Source: Micromonospora kangleipakensis
GTDB taxonomy: Bacteria > Actinomycetota > Actinomycetes > Mycobacteriales > Micromonosporaceae
NCBI RefSeq assembly: GCF_004217615.1
Contig: NZ_SHLD01000001.1
Span: forward strand, 3,224,001-3,288,000
Direction: 5' to 3'
DNA: 64,000 nt
Shown here piece after piece: positions 31,932 through 39,764 of this stretch. Both the position numbers and the translations under genes were made by a program. How positions within the stretch are numbered: the stretch's first letter is position 1; each line of letters begins with the position of its first letter. The notes beneath the pieces were generated by a model, which was given only the letters and a program-made list of their open reading frames with translations, was not told where the DNA came from and did no database searches.

Positions 31932-33686
31932 ATGATGTTTACTCCTCGGGGGCTCGGGAACCCGCCCGCCGTGCGACGGGACCACGAGCGGGATCAGTGC
32001 AGGTCAGCCCGGGTTGACCCGGGTTCTGACCGGTTCCCGTCGGCACTCTTCGACGCGGTCCTGCTGGACCGGGACGGCACCCTCGTCGAGGACGTGCCCT
32101 ACAACGGCGACCCGGAGAAGGTCCGGCCGCTGCCGGGCGTCCGGGAGGCCCTGGACCGGCTGCGCGGCGCCGGGTTGCGGCTCGCGGTGGTGACCAACCA
32201 GTCGGGACTGGCCCGCGGCCTGTTCACCCACGACGAGCTGCGCCGGGTGAACGCGCGGGTGGAGGAGCTGCTCGGACCCTTCGACGCCTGGCAGATCTGC
32301 CCGCACGGCGAGCGGGACGGTTGCGGCTGCCGCAAGCCCGCTCCCGGTCTGGTGCGCGCCGCCGCCCGTGCGCTCGGCACCAGCCCGATCCGTTGCGTCA
32401 TGGTCGGCGACATCGGCGCCGACATGGAGGCCGCCGCGGCGGCCGGCGCCGCGGGGATCATGGTCCCCACCCCGGCCACCCGGCCGGCCGAGGTCGCCGC
32501 CGCGCCCACGGTCGTCGAGGACCTGCCCGCGGCGGTGGCGCGGATCCTGGACCGGATCGGCCTGGTGTCCCCGCCCGCGTCGCAGCGACGGCGGGGCACC
32601 GTGCTGGTGGTACGCAGCGACGCCGCGGGGGACGTGCTGGTCACCGGTCCCGGCATCCGGGCCGTCGCCGCCGGAGCCGACCGGGTCGTCCTGCTCTGCG
32701 GCCCCCGCGGCCGAGCCGCCGCCGACCTGCTGCCCGGCATCGACGGGCTCATCGAATGGCCACTGCCGTGGATCGACGGCAACCCCGCCCCCGTCGACCC
32801 CGACGACATCCGCCACCTCACCACCCGCCTCGCCCAGGTCGGCGCCGACGAGGCCGTCATCTTCACCTCCTTCCACCAGTCCCCCCTACCCCTGGCCCTC
32901 CTGCTACGGATGGCCGGCGTACCCCGGATCAGCGCCATCAGCGACGACTACCCCGGCGCCCTGCTCGACGTCCGCCACCGCGTACCCGTCGGCGTACCCG
33001 AACCCGAACGCGCCCTCTCCCTCGCCGCCGCCGCCGGCTTCGCCCTGGCCCCGGACGACGAACCGGGGCTGCGGCTGCGGGACGACCGGCTGCCGGCCAC
33101 GCCGGCCGGCACCGGCGAGCCCGGCTACGTGGTGCTGCACCCCGGATCGTCGGTCGAGACCCGGGCCTGCCCGCCGGAGCTGGCCACCCGGATCGTCCGG
33201 GTGCTCCACGCCGCCGGGTACCGGGTGGTGGTCACCGGCGGACCGGACGAGCGGGAGTTGACCGCCCGGGTCGCCGCGGCCGGCGGAATCGACCTCGGTG
33301 GCCGCACCGGGCTCGGCGAGCTGGCCGCCATCATCGCGCGGGCCGGCGCGCTCGTCGTCGGCAACACCGGGCCGGCGCACCTGGCCGCGGCGCTGGGGGT
33401 GCCGGTGGTCAGCCTCTTCGCCCCGACCGTCCCGTTCGGACAGTGGGGGCCGTACCGGGTGCCCACGGTCCGGCTCGGCGACGCGGGCGCGCCCTGCCGG
33501 GACACCCGGGCCACCCGCTGCCCCGTCCCCGGGCATCCCTGCCTCTCCGCCGTCGAGCCGGGACGGGTCCTGGCGGCGCTGCGGCTGCTCGGCGTGCCCG
33601 CCGACGCGCCGGCCGGGCCGGAGGCGGTGGTCGCCGGACCGCCGCGGGGACCGGCGGTGACCGCCACCGGCGGGGTGGCCCGATGA
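31932..33686 (+). CDS. Fusion of GmhB-like heptose-bisphosphate phosphatase and GT9 heptosyltransferase
   Basis: A protein of about 584 residues. The first domain is a HAD phosphatase of the GmhB type: LFDAVLLDRDGTLVEDVPYNGDPEKVRPLPG, VVTNQSGLARGLF and the zinc-binding CPHGERDGCGCRKPAPG, which removes the C7 phosphate of heptose 1,7-bisphosphate. The second, from about residue 220, is a GT9 glycosyltransferase: VLVVRSDAAGDVLVTGPGIRA, VVLHPGSS, VVVTGGPDERELTARVA and VGNTGPAHLAAALGVPVVSLFAP. The exact start is uncertain (ATG 31932 or 31935, or GTG 31971); the conserved domain begins near 32045. It heads a run of overlapping genes. A stretch at about 32755-33055 is unusually C-rich. Confidence 0.88.
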   Translation: MMFTPRGLGNPPAVRRDHERDQCRSARVDPGSDRFPSALFDAVLLDRDGTLVEDVPYNGDPEKVRPLPGVREALDRLRGAGLRLAVVTNQSGLARGLFTHDELRRVNARVEELLGPFDAWQICPHGERDGCGCRKPAPGLVRAAARALGTSPIRCVMVGDIGADMEAAAAAGAAGIMVPTPATRPAEVAAAPTVVEDLPAAVARILDRIGLVSPPASQRRRGTVLVVRSDAAGDVLVTGPGIRAVAAGADRVVLLCGPRGRAAADLLPGIDGLIEWPLPWIDGNPAPVDPDDIRHLTTRLAQVGADEAVIFTSFHQSPLPLALLLRMAGVPRISAISDDYPGALLDVRHRVPVGVPEPERALSLAAAAGFALAPDDEPGLRLRDDRLPATPAGTGEPGYVVLHPGSSVETRACPPELATRIVRVLHAAGYRVVVTGGPDERELTARVAAAGGIDLGGRTGLGELAAIIARAGALVVGNTGPAHLAAALGVPVVSLFAPTVPFGQWGPYRVPTVRLGDAGAPCRDTRATRCPVPGHPCLSAVEPGRVLAALRLLGVPADAPAGPEAVVAGPPRGPAVTATGGVAR

Positions 33687-34657
33687 ACATCCTGCTGTGG
33701 CACGTGCACGGCTCCTGGACCACGTCCTTCGTGCACGGCAAACACCGGTACCTGGTGCCGGTCACCCCCGACCGGGGCCCGTACGGCCTGGGTCGGGCGC
33801 GGACCTATCCGTGGCCCGACAGCGCCGTCGAGGTGACCCCGCAGGAGCTGGGCCGGGCCGACGTGGACCTGGTCCTGCTCCAGCGCCCCGAGGAGTTCGA
33901 CCTCGCCTGCGAGTGGCTGGGCCGCCGGGTGGGCCGGGACCTGCCGGCGATCTACGTCGAGCACAACACCCCCAAGGGCGAGGTGCCGAACACCCGCCAC
34001 CCGATGGCCGACCGCGACGACCTGCTGCTCACCCACGTCACCCACTTCAACCAGCTCTTCTGGGACAACGGCGGCACCCGCACCGCGGTCGTCGAACACG
34101 GCGTGCTCGCCCCGGCCGTGGAGTGGACCGGCGAGCTGGACCGGCTCGCGGTGGTGATCAACGAACCGGTCCGCCGCAGGCGGGTCACCGGGACGGACCT
34201 GCTGCCCCGGTTCGCCGAGATCGCCCCGCTGGACGTCTACGGCATGGGGGTGGCCGGGTTGGCCGACCACCTCGGGCTGCCGGCGGACCGGGTCACCAGC
34301 CACGATGACGTCCCGCAGCACGCCATGCACACCGAACTGGCCAAGCGGCGGGCGTACCTGCACCTGTGCCGGTGGACCTCGCTCGGGCTGAGCCTCGTCG
34401 AGGCCATGACGATCGGCATGCCGGTCGTCGCGCTCGCCACCACCGAGGCCGTGGAGGCGGTGCCGCCGTCCGCCGGGGCCCTCTCCACCCGGGTGGACGT
34501 CCTGCTGGAGGCGGCCCGACGGTTCGTCGAGGACCCGTCGGCGGCCCGCAGGGCGGGCGCCGAGGCGCGGGTGGCCGCACGGAACCGCTACGGCCTGGAC
34601 CGTTTCCTCGCCGACTGGGACCGGCTGCTGGAGGAGGAAGTATGCGCGTCGCGATGA
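33683..34657 (+). CDS. Glycosyltransferase (GT4-like)
   Basis: A 324-residue protein. The C-terminal half has the GT-B acceptor/donor pattern LHLCRWTSLGLSLVEAMTIGMPVVALATTEAVEAVP, with the E of SLVEAM at the usual donor-sugar position. The N-terminal half begins MNILLWHVHGSWTTSFVHGKHRYLVPV, includes YVEHNTPKGEVP and lacks the long loops of larger GT4 enzymes. Donor and acceptor are unknown; by context it acts on a heptose-containing glycan. The start overlaps the previous stop (ATGA), and its end overlaps the next gene by 16 bases. Confidence 0.8.
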   Translation: MNILLWHVHGSWTTSFVHGKHRYLVPVTPDRGPYGLGRARTYPWPDSAVEVTPQELGRADVDLVLLQRPEEFDLACEWLGRRVGRDLPAIYVEHNTPKGEVPNTRHPMADRDDLLLTHVTHFNQLFWDNGGTRTAVVEHGVLAPAVEWTGELDRLAVVINEPVRRRRVTGTDLLPRFAEIAPLDVYGMGVAGLADHLGLPADRVTSHDDVPQHAMHTELAKRRAYLHLCRWTSLGLSLVEAMTIGMPVVALATTEAVEAVPPSAGALSTRVDVLLEAARRFVEDPSAARRAGAEARVAARNRYGLDRFLADWDRLLEEEVCASR

Positions 34658-35859
34658 TCTCGGAGCACGCCAGCCCGCTCGCCGTCCTCGGCGGCGAGGA
34701 CGCGGGCGGCCAGAACACGCACGTCGCGGAGCTCTCCGCCGCGCTGGTGGCCGCCGGCCACGACGTCCGCGTCTACACCCGTCGCGACGCCGTGGACCTG
34801 CCCGTGACGGTACGGGCCCCGGACGGCTTCGACGTGGTGCACGTGCCGGCCGGCCCGGCCGAGCCCGTCGCCAAGGACGAGCTGCTGCCGTACATGGCCG
34901 AGTTCGGCGGCTGGCTGGCGGAGCGGTGGCGCACCGGCGACTGGCAGCCCGAGGTGATCCACGCGCACTTCTGGATGAGCGGCCTGGCCGCGCTCGCCGC
35001 CGGCCGGCGGACCGGGGTGCCGGTGGTGCAGACGTACCACGCACTCGGCACGGTGAAGCGGCGCCACCAGGGGCCGCAGGACACCAGCCCTCGGGGCCGG
35101 CTCCGCCACGAACGGGAGCTGGGCCGGTCCGTCGACCGGGTGATCGCCCAGTGCCAGGACGAGGTCGGCGAGCTGGTCCGGATGGGGGTGCCGCGGTCCC
35201 GGATGACGATCGTCCCGTCCGGGGTGAACCTCCGCACCTTCGCCCCGCTCGGCCCGGCCGCCCAGCGCGACGGCGACCGGCCGCGGATCCTCACCGTCGG
35301 CCGGCTGGTGGAGCGCAAGGGCTTCCAGGACGTGATCCGGGCGACGGCCCTGGTCCCCGGTGCGGAGTGCGTGGTGGTGGGCGGTCCGCCGGCCGGGCTG
35401 CTGGAGACCGACCCGTACGCCCGCCGGCTGCGCACGCTCGCGGAGTCCTGCGGGGTGGCCGACCGGGTGCGCCTGGTCGGCGCGGTGCCCCGCGAGGAGA
35501 TGGGCCGCTGGTACCGGTCCGCGGACGTGCTGGTCGCCGCGCCCTGGTACGAGCCGTTCGGGCTCACCCCGCTGGAGGCGATGGCGTGCGGCGTACCGGT
35601 GATCGGCACCGCCGTCGGCGGGCTGATCGACACGGTGGTCGACGGGCGGACCGGCGATCTCGTCCCGGCCCGCGACCCGCAGGCGCTGGGCGCGGCGATC
35701 CAGCGGCTGCTCGGCGACCGGATCCGGCGCTTCGGGTACGCCACGGCGGCGCTGGAACGGGCCCGCCGCTGCTACTCCTGGTCGACCACGGCGGACCGGC
35801 TGACGGAGGTGTACGGCGAGGTGGCGGCCGTGCGTCGGCCGACCCGGGTGGTCGCCTGA
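34642..35859 (+). CDS. GT4-family glycosyltransferase
   Basis: A 405-residue GT-B enzyme. The N-terminal domain begins MRVAMISEHASPLAVLGGEDAGGQNTHVAELSAALVAAGHDV, a glycine-rich acceptor/donor loop as in MshA-like and sucrose-phosphate-synthase-like GT4 proteins. The C-terminal domain has ILTVGRLVERKGFQDVIRA, VAAPWYEPFGLTPLEAMACGVPVIGTAVGG (the E-x7-E motif) and VDGRTGDLVPARDP. The start has GGAGGAGG in the coding end of the previous gene, which it overlaps by 16 bases. Its place in the operon suggests building of the same glycan. Confidence 0.87.
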   Translation: MRVAMISEHASPLAVLGGEDAGGQNTHVAELSAALVAAGHDVRVYTRRDAVDLPVTVRAPDGFDVVHVPAGPAEPVAKDELLPYMAEFGGWLAERWRTGDWQPEVIHAHFWMSGLAALAAGRRTGVPVVQTYHALGTVKRRHQGPQDTSPRGRLRHERELGRSVDRVIAQCQDEVGELVRMGVPRSRMTIVPSGVNLRTFAPLGPAAQRDGDRPRILTVGRLVERKGFQDVIRATALVPGAECVVVGGPPAGLLETDPYARRLRTLAESCGVADRVRLVGAVPREEMGRWYRSADVLVAAPWYEPFGLTPLEAMACGVPVIGTAVGGLIDTVVDGRTGDLVPARDPQALGAAIQRLLGDRIRRFGYATAALERARRCYSWSTTADRLTEVYGEVAAVRRPTRVVA

Positions 35860-36569
35860 TGGCGGCGCCCGGCCCGACCGGCGACGGCGCCGGAACTGTG
35901 CTGGACACCCACCTGGCCCACCTGGCCGCGGCGCTGCTGCCCTTCCGCCGCGCGGAGCAGCTCCTCGCCCGCTGGGGCGGGGAGCTGGCGCACCGGCTGG
36001 CCACCGGCGGGCGGCTGCTCGTCGCCGGCAACGGCGGCAGCGCCGCCGAGGCCCAACACCTCACCGCCGAACTCGTCGGCAAACTCCGCGACGACCGCGA
36101 ACCCCTCTCCGCCATCGCCCTGCACGCCGAAACCAGCGCCCTCACCGCCATCGGCAACGACTACGGCTACGACGAGGTCTTCGCCCGCCAGGTCCGCGCC
36201 CACGGCCGACCGGACGACATCCTCCTGCTCATGTCCACCAGCGGCACCAGCACCAACCTCCTCACCGCCGCCCACGCCGGACGCGACACCGGCCTGCGCT
36301 GCTGGGCCTTCACCGGACCCACCCCCAACCCCCTCGCCGACGCCTGCACGGAGACCCTCGCCATCGACTCCCCGGAGAGCCAGGTGGTGCAGGAGCTGCA
36401 CCTGGTCGCCACCCACGTGCTCTGCGAGTACGTCGACCGGGCGCTGCCGGCGGCGCTCGCCGGCCGGGCGGCGCAGCCGCTGTCGACCGGACCCGCCCGA
36501 TCCACGCCGGTGCGCACCGGCGTCGAGGTGGTGCTCGCGGACGAGGCCCCGGAGGTCGAGGCCCGATGA
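35859..36569 (+). CDS. gmhA: SIS-domain isomerase, GmhA-like (sedoheptulose 7-phosphate isomerase)
   Basis: A 236-residue SIS-domain protein. GNGGSAAEAQHLTAELVGKL (substrate loop), TSALTAIGNDYGYDEVFARQV, LLMSTSGTSTNLLTAA and the late ESQVVQELHLVATHVLCEYVDRAL are the defining motifs of GmhA. GmhA converts sedoheptulose 7-phosphate to D-glycero-D-manno-heptose 7-phosphate, the first step to ADP-heptose. A related DiaA-like role is less likely given the neighbours. The start shares bases with the previous stop (TGATG). About 36045-36365 is C-rich and G-poor on the coding strand, unlike the ends of the gene. The last 40 residues are an extra low-complexity tail. Confidence 0.88.
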   Translation: MAAPGPTGDGAGTVLDTHLAHLAAALLPFRRAEQLLARWGGELAHRLATGGRLLVAGNGGSAAEAQHLTAELVGKLRDDREPLSAIALHAETSALTAIGNDYGYDEVFARQVRAHGRPDDILLLMSTSGTSTNLLTAAHAGRDTGLRCWAFTGPTPNPLADACTETLAIDSPESQVVQELHLVATHVLCEYVDRALPAALAGRAAQPLSTGPARSTPVRTGVEVVLADEAPEVEAR

Positions 36570-38101
36570 GGAGGTCGAGCGTGACGGGACCCGTGGTGGT
36601 GATCGGTGACACGCTGCTGGACCGGGACGTCGAGGGGGTGGTGAACCGACTCTGTCCGGACTCCCCGGTGCCGGTGCTCGACGAGACCACGTACGTCGAC
36701 CGGCCCGGTGGGGCCGGCCTCGCCGCGGTCTTCGCCGCCGCCCAGGGCGCGGAGGTGGCGCTGGTCACCGCCATCGCCGACGACGCGGGTGGGGCCCGGC
36801 TCAGCTCGCTGCTGGCCGCCGCGGACGTGCAGCTGTACGCCCTTCCGCTGGCCGGGGCCACGCCGGAGAAGATCCGGTTGCGGGTCCGGGGCCGGGTGCT
36901 GCTGCGGCACGACCGGGGCGGGACGCCCGGCGACCCCGGCGAACCGGGCGAGGCGGTGCTGCAGCTGATCGCCCGGGCGTCCGCGGTGCTGGTCAGCGAC
37001 TACGGCCGGGGGGTCGCCGGGCAGCCGGCGCTGCGGGCCGCGCTCGCCGCCACCCGGGCGCCGGTGGTCTGGGACCCGCACCCGCGCGGGCCGGCGGCGG
37101 TGCCGGGGGTGCGCCTGGCCACCCCCAACGAGTCCGAGGCGCGGGAGCTGGCGAAGGCGACCCCGGGCGCATCCCGGCTGGTGACCGCGTCCCGGGGCGC
37201 GCAGGCGCTGCGCGACCGGTGGCGGGCGGGCGCGGTGGCGGTGACCCTCGGCGGCGAGGGGGCGCTGCTCTGCCACGCCGGCACCACGCCGCTGGTGGTG
37301 CCCGCGCCGGCCAGCGCCGAGGGGGACACCTGCGGGGCGGGGGACCGGTTCGCGGCCGCGGCGACCCTCGCCCTGGCCCGGGGCGCCCTGGTCTCCGAGG
37401 CGGTGCAGGCGGCGGTCGCCGAGGCGTCCGCGTACGTGGCGGGCGGGGGAGTGGCCGCCGCCCTGCCGGCACCGGTCCGGGCCCGGACCGACCGGCCGGC
37501 CGTCGAGGCCGGACCGGCCTTCCCGGCCGTGACGGGCGGCGGCGGTGACCGGATCGGTCCGGCCGCGGCCGGCGCGGTGATCGCCGAGGTACGTGCGGCC
37601 GGCGGCACGGTGGTGGCCACCGGCGGCTGCTTCGACCTGCTCCACGCCGGGCACGTGGCCACCCTCCAGGCGGCCCGCCAGCTCGGCGACTGCCTGGTGG
37701 TCTGCCTCAACTCCGACCACAGCGTCGCCGGCCTCAAGGGGCCCGACCGCCCGGTGGTGCCGCAGGGCGACCGCAGCCGGCTGCTCGCCGCGTTGAGCTG
37801 CGTCGACGCCGTGCTGATCTTCGACGAGCCCACCCCGCACGCGGCCCTGTCCTGGCTCCGCCCGGACATCTGGGTCAAGGGCGGTGACTACGCCACCGGC
37901 GGCGGCGAGGAGACGCTGCCGGAGGCGGAGATCCTGCGGCGCTGGGGCGGGCAGACCGTGGTGGTGCCGTACCTGGACGGGCGGTCCACCACCGACATGA
38001 TCGCGGCGGCCCGCGCCAGTCGCCGGGGGACCCCCGGCGGGCCGACCGTGGCCCGGTCCGGCACGACGGCCGTCCGGCCGACGGCGGAGGGAGCACGATG
38101 A
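36566..38101 (+). CDS. hldE: Bifunctional heptose 7-phosphate kinase / heptose 1-phosphate adenylyltransferase (HldE)
   Basis: A 511-residue bifunctional enzyme. The N-terminal ribokinase-type domain has VVVIGDTLLDRDVEGVVNRLCPDSPVPVL, the glycine pair YVDRPGGAGLAAVFAA and the catalytic loop AEGDTCGAGDRFAAAATLALA. The C-terminal cytidylyltransferase-like domain has ATGGCFDLLHAGHVATLQAA (H-x-G-H) and VDGRSTTDMI. It makes heptose 1,7-bisphosphate and then, after GmhB, ADP-heptose. The start overlaps the gmhA stop (ATGA). No HldD epimerase is found in the window, so the product would remain the D-glycero form unless an epimerase lies elsewhere. Confidence 0.92.
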   Translation: MRRSSVTGPVVVIGDTLLDRDVEGVVNRLCPDSPVPVLDETTYVDRPGGAGLAAVFAAAQGAEVALVTAIADDAGGARLSSLLAAADVQLYALPLAGATPEKIRLRVRGRVLLRHDRGGTPGDPGEPGEAVLQLIARASAVLVSDYGRGVAGQPALRAALAATRAPVVWDPHPRGPAAVPGVRLATPNESEARELAKATPGASRLVTASRGAQALRDRWRAGAVAVTLGGEGALLCHAGTTPLVVPAPASAEGDTCGAGDRFAAAATLALARGALVSEAVQAAVAEASAYVAGGGVAAALPAPVRARTDRPAVEAGPAFPAVTGGGGDRIGPAAAGAVIAEVRAAGGTVVATGGCFDLLHAGHVATLQAARQLGDCLVVCLNSDHSVAGLKGPDRPVVPQGDRSRLLAALSCVDAVLIFDEPTPHAALSWLRPDIWVKGGDYATGGGEETLPEAEILRRWGGQTVVVPYLDGRSTTDMIAAARASRRGTPGGPTVARSGTTAVRPTAEGAR

Positions 38102-38799
38102 GCGGCAGTTCCCCGGGGGCGGGTCCCACCGTCCTGGTCACCGGCGGCGCGAGCGGTCTCGGCGCCGCCGTGGTCACCGCGGTCGCCCGGGCCGGCGGTC
38201 GGCCCCTCGTGCTGGACCGGCAGCGGCCCGGGGACGGGGTGCCGTGGGTCCAGTGCGACCTGGCCGACACCCGGGCCGCCGAGGCGGCGACGCGCGAGCT
38301 GGCGGAACGCTCCGGCGGCCTGGACGCCGTGGTCACCGCGGCCGGCATGGACGTCCCGGGCAAGCTGGCCGACGTGCCCGGCGAGACCTGGGAACGGATC
38401 GTGACGGTGGACCTGCTCGCCACCGCGGCGGTGATCCGCGCCGCGCTGCCGTACCTGGAGGCCTCCCGGGGCAGCATCGTCACCGTCGCCTCCACCCTCG
38501 GGGTGAAGGCGGTCAGCGACGCGACCGCGTACTGCGCGGCGAAGTTCGGGGTGGTGGGCTTCACCCGGGCCCTCGCGGCGGAGCTCGCCGGCTCGGTCAC
38601 GGTCACCCTGCTGATCCCGGGCGGCATGCGCACGGCGTTCTTCGACGAGCGGGACGCGCAGTACCAGCCCGGGCCGGACGCCGCGCTCAACGAGCCGGCC
38701 GACACTGCCGCCGCGATCATGTTCGCGCTCTCCCAGCCGCCCGGGTGCGCGGTACGGGAGCTGGTGGTCTGCGCCGAGCAGGAGTCGTCGTACCCGTGA
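38098..38799 (+). CDS. SDR-family oxidoreductase in the heptose operon
   Basis: A 233-residue classical SDR: cofactor loop VTGGASGLGAAV, VTAAGM in the NNAG position, and active-site VTVASTLGVKAVSDATAYCAAKFGVVG with Ser, Tyr and Lys. It is too short and lacks the extended-SDR features of HldD (ADP-heptose 6-epimerase), so epimerisation is unlikely; reduction or oxidation of a sugar is an option. Start and stop overlap neighbours by 4 bases on both sides (ATGA at 38098, GTGA at 38796), showing it is an integral operon member. Confidence 0.82.
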   Translation: MSGSSPGAGPTVLVTGGASGLGAAVVTAVARAGGRPLVLDRQRPGDGVPWVQCDLADTRAAEAATRELAERSGGLDAVVTAAGMDVPGKLADVPGETWERIVTVDLLATAAVIRAALPYLEASRGSIVTVASTLGVKAVSDATAYCAAKFGVVGFTRALAAELAGSVTVTLLIPGGMRTAFFDERDAQYQPGPDAALNEPADTAAAIMFALSQPPGCAVRELVVCAEQESSYP

Positions 38800-39764
38800 T
38801 CCTCGTGCTCCGCGCGCTCGGGGTCGGCGACCTGGCGGCCGCCGTCCCGGCGCTGCGCGGGCTGCGGGCCGGATTCCCCGACCGGGAGCTGGTGCTGGCC
38901 GCCCCGGCCTGGCTGGCGCCGCTGGCCGACCTGGTCGGCGGGATCGACCGGGTGCTGCCCACCGACGGGCTGGGCGCACCGGCCTGGTCGACCCCGCCGC
39001 CCCAGGTGGCGGTCAACCTGCACGGCCGGGGCCCACAGTCGCACCGGCTGCTCGCCGCCGCCCGGCCGGGCCGGCTGCTCGCCTTCGCCAACGCCGGGGT
39101 CGGGCACGCCGACGGTCCGGCGTGGGACGACGACGAGCACGAGGTCCGCCGCTGGTGCCGGCTCCTGCACTGGTACGGCCTGCCGGCGGACCCCGCCGAC
39201 CTGGCGCTGCTGCCGCCGCCCGCGGCGGCGGTCCCGGCCGGTGCCACCGTGCTGCACCCGGGCGGCAAGATCGACGCCAAGCGCTGGCCGGCGGAGCGGT
39301 TCGTCGCGCTCGCCCGGGCGCTGGCCGACCGGGGCCATCGGGTGGTGCTGACCGGCTCCGCGGACGAGCGGGACCTCGTCGCCCGGGTGGCCGGCGCCGC
39401 CGGGCTGGCCCCGGAGGCGGTGCTCGCCGGCCGGACCGGCCTGGCCGAGCTGGCCGCCCTGGTGGCCGCCGCCCGGCTGGTGGTCAGCGGGGACACCGGG
39501 GTCGCCCACCTGGCCACCGGCTACGGCACCGCCTCGGTGGTGCTCTTCGGACCGGTCCCGCCGGCCCGCTGGGGACCGCCGCCGGACCGCCCCCGGCACC
39601 GGGTGCTCGACGCCGCGGGCGGGGCGCGGATCGGTCGTGATTGGACCGCGGCGGGCGGGGTAGAAACGCCTCCGACGTTGGCGGCCATCTCCGTCGATGA
39701 GGTGCTGGCCGCGGTGGACGACGCGGAACGGGCGGTGCGGGTCTCCGGTGCGGTTGCGGCGTAG
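38796..39764 (+). CDS. GT9-family heptosyltransferase-like protein
   Basis: A 322-residue GT-B protein of family 9, which transfers heptose from ADP-heptose. The N-terminal LVLRALGVGDLAAAVPALRGLRAGFPDREL and the C-terminal TVLHPGGKIDAKRWPAERFVALARALADRGHRVVLTGSADERDLVARVA, GRTGLAELAALVAAARLVVSGDTGVAHLATGYGTASVVLFGP are hallmark motifs. It is the second GT9 of the operon, the first being fused to GmhB. The GTG overlaps the SDR stop (GTGA). Its own end overlaps the topoisomerase frame by 17 bases. Confidence 0.88.
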   Translation: MILVLRALGVGDLAAAVPALRGLRAGFPDRELVLAAPAWLAPLADLVGGIDRVLPTDGLGAPAWSTPPPQVAVNLHGRGPQSHRLLAAARPGRLLAFANAGVGHADGPAWDDDEHEVRRWCRLLHWYGLPADPADLALLPPPAAAVPAGATVLHPGGKIDAKRWPAERFVALARALADRGHRVVLTGSADERDLVARVAGAAGLAPEAVLAGRTGLAELAALVAAARLVVSGDTGVAHLATGYGTASVVLFGPVPPARWGPPPDRPRHRVLDAAGGARIGRDWTAAGGVETPPTLAAISVDEVLAAVDDAERAVRVSGAVAA

